Shown: positions 1 to 6,678 of the stretch, piece by piece
Numbering within the stretch: the first letter of the stretch is position 1
Layout: the number at the start of each line of letters is the position of its first letter
DNA from: Flavobacteriales bacterium
Lineage (GTDB): Bacteria; Bacteroidota; Bacteroidia; Flavobacteriales_F; PHOS-HE28
Direction of reading: 5' to 3'
Length of the DNA stretch: 64,000 bases
Assembly: GCA_019638115.1 (NCBI GenBank)
Contig: JAHBUK010000007.1
Span: 28,960 to 92,959, forward strand
Position numbers and translations under genes: made by a program
The notes under the pieces: model-generated
Database searches by the model: none
What the model saw: only the letters and a program-made list of their open reading frames with translations
Told to the model about the DNA's origin: nothing

Positions 1-2
1 TG

Positions 3-503
3 GAGTACGACGAGTACAATGACTCCACCGCCTTCCTCGGCAACCACGAGCCGTGGGTAACACAAGGCAACTGGTTGGAGGGCACGCCATATCCCATCTT
101 CAACGTGGAGTTCCCGGACCGCGGTGTGTTCGCCGATTACAACGTCACTTTCTACCCGGTGATCTACAAGATCTGCCCCGACCGGATCCTTGAGCGTGTG
201 CAGACCTCCTGGAACGAAACACAGCTCTACCAGTTGGTCCAGGACTGCCAGGCCGCGCTCTCGGTGAATGAGCTGATCGACCTTGGCAACATCCGCTTCG
301 ATCCACTAACGCGCAGCCTGCTTATCGAGCATTACGCCGAGGTACTAGGCCTTGAGGTCTACGATACGCAAGGGCGCGTGGTGCAGCGTGTGGCCGCGAT
401 CAACGCTTCCACCGTGCAAGTTGCGGAGGTGCCTTTGGGCGTGTACCTGTTCCGCTTGATCACGGAGCGTGGGCCGGTGGTGAAGCGTTTTGTGGTGGAG
501 TAG
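3..503 (+). CDS. Secreted protein with T9SS sorting tail, 5' end missing
   Basis: The frame is open from the first bases of the window, so the N-terminus lies outside. The visible 166 residues contain a stretch (V-I-Y-K-I-C-P-D-R around residues 50-60) that reads like the C-terminal half of a thioredoxin-like fold. The last ~75 residues have the pattern of a type IX secretion type A sorting domain: L-E-V-Y-D-T-Q-G-R-V-V, then V-P-L-G-V-Y-L-F-R, then V-V-K-R-F-V-V-E at the very end. By family knowledge such proteins cross the outer membrane by the T9SS and are released or anchored at the surface. The enzymatic role cannot be told from this fragment. The ~190 bases that follow hold no gene. Confidence 0.8.
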   Translation, partial: EYDEYNDSTAFLGNHEPWVTQGNWLEGTPYPIFNVEFPDRGVFADYNVTFYPVIYKICPDRILERVQTSWNETQLYQLVQDCQAALSVNELIDLGNIRFDPLTRSLLIEHYAEVLGLEVYDTQGRVVQRVAAINASTVQVAEVPLGVYLFRLITERGPVVKRFVVE

Positions 504-709
504 CCGGGGCTTTGGTGATCAGCGCATGCGGTGCCCGTTGAGGCCGACTTCGCTGCCGGACGTGTGTAAACGCAGGAACACGTGGAGGCCCATTTAAAGG
601 CCAAGTGTGCACGGTGAAGGTCGAGCGGGATGCGGCCCTGCCACTTGAATGGAAGTCACTGAACGGATGAGCCCAAGCATGGGCATACCCTGAAGCATGT
701 CGGGGGCCT

Positions 710-717
710 TATCTTTG
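710..717 (+). promoter_or_regulatory. -7 promoter element TATCTTTG
   Basis: Matches the Bacteroidota -7 consensus TAnnTTTG and ends 18 bases before the ATG at 736. Its position inside a possible longer reading frame starting at 697 argues that translation starts at 736. No convincing -33 TTG was checked at the ideal spacing. Confidence 0.45.
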
Positions 718-735
718 AGCAACAAGAACGGCGTC

Positions 736-987
736 ATGTCCTTCACGAACAAACCCTCAGTGTCCCTCACGCTCGATCAAGTGATGGAGATCGTGGACCA
801 GCTATCCCCGGCTGATACGCTGAAGGTGGCCAAGCACATCAAGAAGAAGAACAAGGATGCGGACCTTGATGATCTGATCGCGATCTTCAGCAAGGTGAAG
901 ATGAGCGAGAAGGAAGTGACAGCTATCGTGGAGGACGTCCGAGCTGAACGCTACGCCCGCGAGAAAGCGCGTCACGCTGGTCGTTGA
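736..987 (+). CDS. Small antitoxin-like protein upstream of a PIN toxin
   Basis: Encodes 83 residues, acidic and lysine-rich, predicted helical: L-T-L-D-Q-V-M-E-I-V-D-Q-L-S near the N-terminus and a charged C-terminal helix. I do not recognise a named family. Its position directly upstream of, and overlapping, the reading frame of a PIN-domain protein is the standard layout of an antitoxin-toxin operon, so antitoxin is the inferred role. An in-frame ATG at 697 would add 13 residues, but the likely promoter (710-717) lies downstream of it, so I chose 736. The partner toxin is broken, so this antitoxin may no longer have anything to neutralise. Confidence 0.55.
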   Translation: MSFTNKPSVSLTLDQVMEIVDQLSPADTLKVAKHIKKKNKDADLDDLIAIFSKVKMSEKEVTAIVEDVRAERYAREKARHAGR

Positions 988-1374
988 TGTCAACGTGTTG
1001 GTGAGCATGCTCATCAACCACGATGAGCAGGCATCAAGTGGCTGTTCAACAAGCAAGCTTTCCGGGTGATGGTTTCATCCGGTCTTTTGGGTGAGTTGGA
1101 AGAAGTCTTGATGCGACCGCAGTTCAGGCGTTACCTTACGGTGGCTCAGGCTGAGCGGGCCGTGCGACGGATATCGAAGCGGTCAAGTCTGGTGGAGACC
1201 GCCTTCCAAGTGCGCCCCATTTCTCGCGACCCCAAGGACGACTACTTGCTCGCGTTGGCCAAGAAAGGCAAGGCGGACATCCTCATCACCGGCGATGAGG
1301 ACCTGCTGGTGCTGAAGAAGTATGGCAAGACACGCATCGTAAAGCCAGCGGCATTCAGGAAGGAGTTCCTGTGA
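971..1374 (+). pseudogene. PIN-family toxin, frameshifted
   Basis: Two adjoining frames together make one PIN-domain ribonuclease of the COG1569 toxin type. The first frame reads V-T-L-V-V-D-V-N-V-L-V-S-M-L-I-N-H with the first catalytic Asp, then runs to a stop near 1065. The second, from about 1037, reads W-L-F-N-K-Q-A-F-R-V-M-V-S-S-G-L-L-G-E-L and continues through D-P-K-D-D-Y-L-L-A-L-A and I-T-G-D-E-D-L-L-V-L to the stop at 1374. A single-base frameshift at about 1033-1040 joins them. There is also no ATG, GTG or TTG in frame between the stop at 917-919 and the catalytic Asp, so the start appears degraded too. Either this is a dead toxin or it holds sequencing errors. The downstream half alone would lack the first active-site Asp. 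Confidence 0.75.
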
Positions 1375-1421
1375 GCCAATTTACCCGGTGTGGATAGCCC
1401 CATTGGCGATCCTGTCCTGGT

Positions 1422-1640
1422 TCAGCCTTCGGTGACCTTCGCAGCGAATGCCAGGCACGCGAGGAAGTCATCCTTCTCCAATTCGGGATGATCGCGGATG
1501 ATCTCCTCGGTGCTCATACCGCTGGCCATCAGTTCCAGCACGTTCTGCACCGGCCAGCGCATGCCGCGCACCACGGCCTTGCCATGGCAGATGTGCGGAT
1601 CGGTGGTGATGCGAGAAAGAAGATCGGGCGACTGGCTCAT
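1422..1640 (-). CDS. DUF433 domain protein (antitoxin-like)
   Basis: A 72-residue protein of the DUF433 family. Recognisable features are the N-terminal R-I-T-T-D-P-H-I-C-H-G-K-A-V-V-R-G, then V-Q-N-V-L-E-L-M-A-S-G-M-S-T-E-E-I-I-R-D-H-P, the usual winged-helix/HTH-like core. Members are small DNA-binding antitoxins that commonly precede a PIN-like DUF5615 toxin. No such toxin follows here, because the next gene downstream is the end of the convergent broken PIN gene, so this copy appears orphaned. I start at ATG 1640 rather than TTG 1649, because the latter lies inside a promoter-like TACCTTGG (1648-1655, reverse strand). Confidence 0.8.
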   Translation of the reverse strand: MSQSPDLLSRITTDPHICHGKAVVRGMRWPVQNVLELMASGMSTEEIIRDHPELEKDDFLACLAFAAKVTEG

Positions 1641-1711
1641 GAACCCCAAGGTAAGCCGATGCTCCAGGACATCACAAGTTCACACCTCATGGCAGGACGG
1701 CCCCGACGCTA

Positions 1712-2056
1712 TCAACCCTTGTCTTTCTGCGCACGCAGTTCGGCAGCCAGTTGCTTCATGGCCTTCGTATCCACCGTATCGTAGTCGCTCTTGTCGTAGA
1801 TGCTGAGCAGGTAAAGCTCCGCATCCTCGGTGACCACATAGGTGATCACACGTCCGCCACCGGACTTCCCTTTGCCTTTGCTGCCAATGGCCAGGCGGAT
1901 CTTGTAAAGACCATGGCCGAGCGAGGTTCCGGTGTTCGGCTTGGCCTCCAGTTCCTTCTCCAGCTTCAACAGATCCTTGCCCAGCGAACGATGGCGCTTG
2001 AGCAACGGGCGCAACTCCTTCTCAAAGGCCGGCGTGGGGATGACCCTATGCTTCAC
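1712..2056 (-). CDS. RelE/ParE-type toxin
   Basis: A 114-residue basic protein with the RelE/HigB fold pattern: P-A-F-E-K-E-L-R-P-L-L-K-R-H near the N-terminus, a lysine-rich loop, K-I-R-L-A-I, then G-G-R-V-I-T-Y-V-V and the terminal strand L-Y-L-L-S-I-Y-D-K-S-D-Y-D-T. By family knowledge such toxins are ribosome-dependent mRNA interferases or gyrase poisons; the substrate cannot be decided here. It starts with GTG and overlaps the end of the upstream antitoxin gene by 11 bases, so the two are translated together. It looks intact. Confidence 0.8.
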   Translation of the reverse strand: MKHRVIPTPAFEKELRPLLKRHRSLGKDLLKLEKELEAKPNTGTSLGHGLYKIRLAIGSKGKGKSGGGRVITYVVTEDAELYLLSIYDKSDYDTVDTKAMKQLAAELRAQKDKG

Positions 2057-2264
2057 GCAGCACGTCCTTCAGGGTCCGCTTCTTCAGCTTGCCGCTACGC
2101 ATGCGCGCCACCTGGTCCAGCGCAGTGCTCAAGGTGGAACGGAGTTTCAGCAGCTGCTCGTAGTGCCGCAGCTTGCCCACCAGCTCGTTCCAGTCCTCCA
2201 CAGGGACCTGCACGGCCTGCACGTTGCCTTCGGCATCGTTCACGTAGCGCATCGGGACTTTCAT
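2046..2264 (-). CDS. Antitoxin of the RelE-type pair
   Basis: Encodes 72 residues beginning M-K-V-P-M-R-Y-V-N-D, with V-Q-V-P-V-E-D-W-N-E-L and a basic C-terminal tail K-L-K-K-R-T-L-K-D-V-L. The layout (small antitoxin first, RelE-like toxin second, overlapping stop and start) supports the role. A TACCTTTG box on the reverse strand (2270-2277) lies 5 bases upstream of the ATG at 2264, giving a very short leader. An upstream TTG at 2267 is in frame but almost inside that box. Antitoxins of this kind usually repress their own promoter; no clear operator palindrome was seen. Confidence 0.7.
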   Translation of the reverse strand: MKVPMRYVNDAEGNVQAVQVPVEDWNELVGKLRHYEQLLKLRSTLSTALDQVARMRSGKLKKRTLKDVLREA

Positions 2265-2269
2265 CAATC

Positions 2270-2277
2270 CAAAGGTA
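2270..2277 (-). promoter_or_regulatory. -7 promoter element TACCTTTG
   Basis: Reverse-strand match to TAnnTTTG ending 5 bases before the antitoxin ATG at 2264. Implies a leaderless or nearly leaderless mRNA for the toxin-antitoxin operon. Confidence 0.5.
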
Positions 2278-2309
2278 AGCGCCTAACTCTCAAAACTCCT
2301 GAAGATGTC

Positions 2310-2545
2310 TCATCCCGCCTTAGCGGGAACTCCGGCACCAGCTTGTACACGGTCTTCGGCCTCAGGCCAAGTTCGTACTTCTTAAAGAGGCTCATTAACC
2401 GCTCGCCGTCGATCAGCTATGGGCGGCACGCCATCCCGGTTGGCTTCCTTCTGGGCATCTTGGGTAAAGCGGCCGGTGGTGAGGACCAACCCCTTCTCAG
2501 CGCGGCCAGTTACTGCCGCGGAAGTCGCGGACCCAGGTGGAGGCA
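2310..2545 (-). pseudogene. Mrr-family restriction endonuclease remnant
   Basis: Reading the reverse strand in pieces recovers the C-terminal part of an Mrr-type restriction enzyme: V-R-D-F-R-G in one frame (about 2516-2533), then G-R-A-E-K-G-L-V-L-T-T-G-R-F-T-Q-D-A and K-E-A-N-R-D-G-V-P-P-I in a second (about 2425-2500), then L-I-D-G-E-R-L-M-S-L-F-K-K-Y-E-L-G-L in a third (about 2365-2420). In intact Mrr proteins these blocks are contiguous, the last two forming R-D-G-x-P-P-I-D-L-I-D-G-E. At least two frameshifts separate them and the N-terminal part is not recognisable, so this is a dead gene. Mrr enzymes cut modified DNA. Confidence 0.7.
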
Positions 2546-2610
2546 GCCGGACAAATGCGTGAAGCAGGGACTCGAAGAAGAAGACGCTGCGACGGTATGG
2601 TATGTGGAGA

Positions 2611-2955
2611 TCAACGCCCCCAGAAGAGCGTGTCGCACCGGGCGGAGCGCTTCTTGAATTCCGACAACGACGTCACTCCGTGCTGGTCAGCAAGGGGCTC
2701 CAGCTTCCTTCCTTGCAGCAGCCATTGCTTGGTGAGTCGTCCACGGCCGTGCAAGCGAAGCGTATCACCGGCAAGCGACCACCGGCCGGCATCGCCCATG
2801 ATGATGTCCGTCCACCAGACATGCTGGTAGGTGGAGTCGGGGAAGAGCGTGAGCTGCTCGCGTAGCCTCTCACCATCACCGCGATAGGTGCCGGCCAGGC
2901 CGCTACAGCCCAGCAGCAAGCAGGCCCATGTGGAAGCGAGGAGCGTGGAACGCAT
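2611..2955 (-). CDS. Small predicted lipoprotein
   Basis: Encodes 114 residues. The first 17, M-R-S-T-L-L-A-S-T-W-A-C-L-L-L-G-C, form a short signal peptide ending in a lipobox (L-L-G-C), so Cys17 would be lipidated and the protein exported to an envelope membrane. The rest (G-T-Y-R-G-D-G-E-R-L, then F-P-D-S-T-Y-Q-H-V, D-A-G-R-W-S-L-A-G-D-T-L-R-L) resembles the beta-rich lipocalin-like lipoproteins common in Bacteroidota, which describe a property with and without ligand in successive strands. I cannot assign a function. Longer upstream starts exist in frame, but only the ATG at 2955 gives a signal peptide. Confidence 0.65.
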   Translation of the reverse strand: MRSTLLASTWACLLLGCSGLAGTYRGDGERLREQLTLFPDSTYQHVWWTDIIMGDAGRWSLAGDTLRLHGRGRLTKQWLLQGRKLEPLADQHGVTSLSEFKKRSARCDTLFWGR

Positions 2956-3058
2956 GGCGCAAAGGTCGGGATGGATAAGGATGCATGGCGGCTGGTGGTG
3001 GCTGAAAGCCCAGGGGCGCGTTGGCGATCGCGCAAGGGCCTTGGGCCCCGGAGCATAG

Positions 3059-3202
3059 CCGGAGCTAAGTGACGGGTCCCGCAAGGAAGTATGGGTGCTA
3101 AAGATCCTCGCGCAGCGCGAATGGGAATGTGGAGCCCGGTTCCAGATCATTGAGGCGAAAGCGGCGGATACCATCAATGCCTATCGCAAGCGCCGCCGGT
3201 GA
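3059..3202 (+). pseudogene. Possible gene remnant, C-terminal fragment
   Basis: A 47-codon open stretch with no plausible start reads V-L-K-I-L-A-Q-R-E-W-E-C-G-A-R-F-Q-I-I and then E-A-K-A-A-D-T-I-N-A-Y before a basic tail and stop. Its composition looks like a real protein end rather than random translation, and it sits among other broken genes. I do not recognise the family. Confidence 0.3.
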
Positions 3203-3232
3203 TCGCCCAACTCTTGCTTCCTTTGAAGTGCC

Positions 3233-3574
3233 ATGAAGCTCTGGGCCGGCGTCACCGACAACGATTGGTACACCTTTCTCTCCGCACGCGGACTGGATGA
3301 GGTGAACTTCTGGCGCCCATCGCCGGGGCCGTACTTCACCAGCCTGCCTGCGGGCACACCGTTCCTGTTCAAGTTGAAGGCGCCTTACAACCACATTGCT
3401 GGTGGTGGCTTCTTCGCGCAGTACTCCACCCTGCCGCTGGAAATGGTGTGGGATGCCTTCGGGGAAAAGAACGGGGCCGCGACATTCCGGGAGTTCGATC
3501 AGAAGATCCGGATGTACCGCAGGCTGCCGAAAGGGCCGTTGGAGATGGGCTTGCGCAGGATATCCAGGTTCTGA
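3233..3574 (+). pseudogene. HNH restriction endonuclease, N-terminal fragment
   Basis: The 113-residue frame starts M-K-L-W-A-G-V-T-D-N-D-W-Y-T-F-L-S and continues with D-E-V-N-F-W-R-P-S, P-F-L-F-K-L-K-A-P, H-I-A-G-G-G-F-F-A-Q-Y-S-T-L-P and A-F-G-E-K-N-G-A-A-T-F. This is the characteristic N-terminal domain of a family of predicted HNH restriction endonucleases (COG3440 type), normally about 300 residues with the HNH motif near the C-terminus. Similarity fades after about residue 95 and the frame ends at 113, so the catalytic part is missing. The following nuclease gene seems to have replaced the lost 3' half, as its open frame starts inside this fragment. Confidence 0.7.
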
Positions 3575-3627
3575 GCCTGACGCGACTAAAGAACTTGTCA
3601 CTTCGATTAGAATCGGACTTTTGCTTA

Positions 3628-5562
3628 ATGGGAGCCTTCTCTGACCGCTGCCGGAAAGGCAGCATCAAACATCCGGCGAGGCTCGGATTCTCGCTAGATA
3701 GTTGGCGCACCGAGTTCAACAGATGCACTAACAACACAACAGAGGACCGCGACCTGTTCGATGCGGGTATCTGGTTCCACGAGCGGTTTGTTTGCCTGCG
3801 GACCATTTCTGCAACGATCGACCTGAGTTGCATTGACCGGTCAACCTTCAGGAAGGTCGTAGTAGCGGCCTTGAATTACCAACTGCACATGACGCGCTGG
3901 TATCTCGAAGCACGGGCCGAAGAGCGAGGGTTCCATGATGGCGACCTCACTGACGTGGATGGATTCGAATCGGTTATCAACGCCGGGCGACATGTACTCG
4001 CTCATAAAGGACCTTTCAGCACGACGCCAACACCGATTCGACAAAGCCACCTGGACCTGGTGAACGTGTTGTTGATGCTCAATATCCAGTACGACAACCA
4101 CGATGCCCTCTTTCAAAAATGCCTTTGGCAGGGATGGAAGGTGACAAAATGCCATTCGAAGGATGTCTTTGGTCCAGGCGACGATGCGAAGGAGAAAGTC
4201 CGGGCTTTGGCATGGCAGCGGTATCAGTGGCTGATTACGAGCAGGAGCCGTATGCTGCGCGAAAGTTGGAAGGAGTTGGATGGCCCCTTCAAACGGTATC
4301 ACTCCACGTATCGGTGGGAAGCATGCAATGTTGTTCGTGGTGGCCACTGGATGAATTTCGAGCTGGCACACCCAAAGGATGTTGAAGAGCGAATTCCCTT
4401 ATTGGTCGAGATGTTCGCCGTGACCCAGGAGGCGATGTTCAAGCCCTTTCTGGTGGAGCGTTTCCCGAAGATCCCGCACCTCGATCTGAACCTTCTTTCG
4501 GAATCATTCGCAGTCCTGGCCTCACTTGCGCACAAGTTGCGGGAGGGTATCAAGTTGATACCATTCGTTCCGGAGACCGTACCGCTCTTCTGCCCACTCA
4601 TCGAAAGGGAACAAGTGAACAAGACCGTCACCGTGAGCCAAGGGGTTGAACCTGATGTTGCATCCAGCGTCTCGCAGATGTTCACGTATCGCGGAACCGC
4701 GTATGACGACCTGTACTTGAAGCCGCTGGTACCGATCGCTGATCATGAGTATGCCATGGTACTACCGCCCTTTGTGATCCCCAATACTACATGGCTCATG
4801 GAGCACTGGATGAAGGAAGGTGGCCTCGATCCCGCAGCCAAAGGAAAGGAGTACGAGAAGGAGGTGAGGAAGTCCCTGACGACCGCCTGCCGGTTGGCGA
4901 CAGGGGAAGTGCTGCCCGAAGCGGTCGTGCTCGACAAAGGTCTCAATGAGGAAGAGGTGGATCTGATCGTTCGTATAGGTAACAAGCTGCTCGTTGGGGA
5001 AATCAAGTGCCTGAATTTCCCGACCCGGCCCGAGGAAGTGTTCAACTATGAGCGCAAGCTGGTTGCCGGTGCGGACCAAGCACTGCGGAAGGCGGATAGA
5101 GTACGGGCACGGATGAATACGGTCATGGCCTTGTTCCAGAAGCCGTTCGATTGTTCACGAGACGTTGAGGTAGTCCCCTTAGTGCTTACCAACGTGCCCT
5201 TGGGTGTTGGACAGTCATTCAAGGATGTACCTGTCACTGATCTCCTGATCTTGTCCAACTACCTGAACAGCGGCCAGATCGATGCCTACGTTGAGTTGGA
5301 GACCCCGGAAGGCCTGCTTCGACACAAGGAGATTCTCACTCTCTATGTAACCGATCGCGAAGCAGAGGACAATCTTCAGAGCTACTTGCGCAAACCAGCG
5401 GCATTCACGCGCAATGAACGTTTCATCAAGGAGACCAGCAAAGAGTGGCTTCCGCTACCCGGCTTCAAACCTGCTATAGGTCGACGGTTCGATGTGGTAT
5501 CGCAGGTTCGACCGAGGTCAGAGTGGGGGAAGTCTGCTCCTGATCCGGGCCAGGATCAATGA
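3628..5562 (+). CDS. Large PD-(D/E)XK nuclease-like protein
   Basis: From ATG 3628 this encodes 644 residues; the frame is open further upstream to 3448, but there it only overlaps the HNH fragment, so the original start may be lost. The first ~400 residues are not recognisable. Residues ~407-475 carry a restriction-type core: K-E-Y-E-K-E-V-R-K-S-L helix, then E-V-D-L-I-V-R-I (Asp445), then L-L-V-G-E-I-K-C (Glu458, Lys460), followed by a helix rich in basic residues. This D-x(n)-E-x-K spacing is the PD-(D/E)XK nuclease signature, as in Mrr, NERD and many defence effectors. It lies directly beside a SPARTA-type operon and among restriction-gene remnants, so a role in phage defence is likely but inferred. 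No partner gene is visible. Confidence 0.6.
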   Translation: MGAFSDRCRKGSIKHPARLGFSLDSWRTEFNRCTNNTTEDRDLFDAGIWFHERFVCLRTISATIDLSCIDRSTFRKVVVAALNYQLHMTRWYLEARAEERGFHDGDLTDVDGFESVINAGRHVLAHKGPFSTTPTPIRQSHLDLVNVLLMLNIQYDNHDALFQKCLWQGWKVTKCHSKDVFGPGDDAKEKVRALAWQRYQWLITSRSRMLRESWKELDGPFKRYHSTYRWEACNVVRGGHWMNFELAHPKDVEERIPLLVEMFAVTQEAMFKPFLVERFPKIPHLDLNLLSESFAVLASLAHKLREGIKLIPFVPETVPLFCPLIEREQVNKTVTVSQGVEPDVASSVSQMFTYRGTAYDDLYLKPLVPIADHEYAMVLPPFVIPNTTWLMEHWMKEGGLDPAAKGKEYEKEVRKSLTTACRLATGEVLPEAVVLDKGLNEEEVDLIVRIGNKLLVGEIKCLNFPTRPEEVFNYERKLVAGADQALRKADRVRARMNTVMALFQKPFDCSRDVEVVPLVLTNVPLGVGQSFKDVPVTDLLILSNYLNSGQIDAYVELETPEGLLRHKEILTLYVTDREAEDNLQSYLRKPAAFTRNERFIKETSKEWLPLPGFKPAIGRRFDVVSQVRPRSEWGKSAPDPGQDQ

Positions 5563-5708
5563 CCGATGCCTGTGCCGCAGCCCAGGTCCACGATCCCCCC
5601 GGCGGCCTGTGCCCGTTCCAAGCACCAACGCACCAGTTCCGGTGGATAGGTAGGCCGCGCCTGCGCGTAGAGGGTGGCCAAGCCGGTGAAGCTTTCGGTG
5701 AGGCGCAT
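5556..5708 (-). pseudogene. Class I SAM methyltransferase, truncated
   Basis: Reverse-strand frame from ATG 5708: M-R-L-T-E-S-F-T-G-L-A-T-L-Y, A-R-P-T-Y-P-P-E-L-V-R-W-C, then G-I-V-D-L-G-C-G-T-G-I-G and a stop. This is the typical start of a class I SAM-dependent methyltransferase, including motif I (D-L-G-C-G-T-G), and it stops immediately after it. Intact members have ~250 residues. The remaining gene is absent, so the island to its left has replaced it. Confidence 0.7.
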
Positions 5709-5895
5709 GGTGAATTGCGGGCTGAGGCGAAGCTAGGCTTGCGACTCCTGTGATCGTCCTGTTCAGCCCCACCGAAGCAGAGTTCCTGGAAGGGCTGCAG
5801 AAATTCTGCGCTGGGCAGTGTGGTCTCTCCGCTTTAAGCGCTCACACGCAATGCGGTGAACAACTCAAGCAATTTAGCACCAAATGTTTTGCGAC

Positions 5896-6675
5896 TCAAG
5901 TCCACAACAGTGACACCTCGTCGTGAGGCCGAGACTTTGTGAAAGCCTGAATGTACTCCTCCAGCACGAGTCGAGTCAGCAGGTCCGCGTACTTGGGGTA
6001 CTTCTCAACGCCTGAGAGTAGATAGGCAAGGGTATCATCGCGCTCGAGATGGAAGCTATGGAGCTGTCGACTGATGTACTCTGTCAAGTAGTCAGAAAAA
6101 CTAAAGCGGTGCTTTCTGCTCAAGTAAAAGGCCCTGAGCACATTGGCCAGCCGGTTGGGGTTTGAATAGGCATACTTGTGGCTATGGCGAATGATGTCCA
6201 GTTCCGAGCTGTCGATACACTTGTTGAAGTAGGAGCACTCAAGTATGTTCGACTTAGCCGCAAATACTAGCCCGTCGTAGTTTAGGAAGTTGCCCTTGGC
6301 AATTTCCTTCGTCAGCGCATTCTTGGTCCTCACAACTCGCTCTCTGTTCGCCCAATTCTGACTAAGGCTCCACAAATCGACCTCAATGGTTGATAACTTG
6401 AATTTCAGCCCCCCAAGGCGGTTCTTTGAATATGGACCTATGCGTTCAGCCATGTGTAGGCAGTCCTCCGGGAATGGATCGCTCAAGATGAAATCCAGAT
6501 CGCGTGGGCTAGAGCCACTGTGCACGTCGCGGATAGCACCTCCGACCAAGTATAGCTCTTTAGAGAAGCCGAGCAAATTGATCAATGCCACCGCATCTTC
6601 TCCAATACGTGTAGGGTCAGCGAGCAAGTCAGAAATGCTCGCCTTCAAAACCCACTTATCATCAATCCTGAGCAT
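5896..6675 (-). CDS. CCA-adding/poly(A) polymerase-type nucleotidyltransferase
   Basis: Encodes 259 residues and is the last gene of the four-gene SPARTA operon, starting 3 bases after the dGTPase stop. Residues 42-62 (Y-L-V-G-G-A-I-R-D, then S-P-R-D-L-D-F-I-L) are the class II polymerase-beta head of CCA-adding enzymes and poly(A) polymerases: G45-G46, R49-D50 and the metal-binding pair Asp59 and Asp61. Around residues 170-195 N-P-N-R-L-A-N-V-L-R-A-F-Y-L-S-R-K matches the neck-domain motif. It is much shorter than housekeeping tRNA nucleotidyltransferases (~400-480) and lacks their HD domain. In this context it could modify tRNA, another RNA or a small molecule during defence; which one is unknown. 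More AT-rich than the flanking chromosome. Confidence 0.75.
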   Translation of the reverse strand: MLRIDDKWVLKASISDLLADPTRIGEDAVALINLLGFSKELYLVGGAIRDVHSGSSPRDLDFILSDPFPEDCLHMAERIGPYSKNRLGGLKFKLSTIEVDLWSLSQNWANRERVVRTKNALTKEIAKGNFLNYDGLVFAAKSNILECSYFNKCIDSSELDIIRHSHKYAYSNPNRLANVLRAFYLSRKHRFSFSDYLTEYISRQLHSFHLERDDTLAYLLSGVEKYPKYADLLTRLVLEEYIQAFTKSRPHDEVSLLWT

Positions 6676-6678
6676 CGA

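Noticed and set aside
3448..3627. N-terminal extension of the PD-(D/E)XK protein
   Set aside because: This stretch is out-of-frame HNH gene sequence; the translation is Arg/Gly/Asp-rich and not protein-like.
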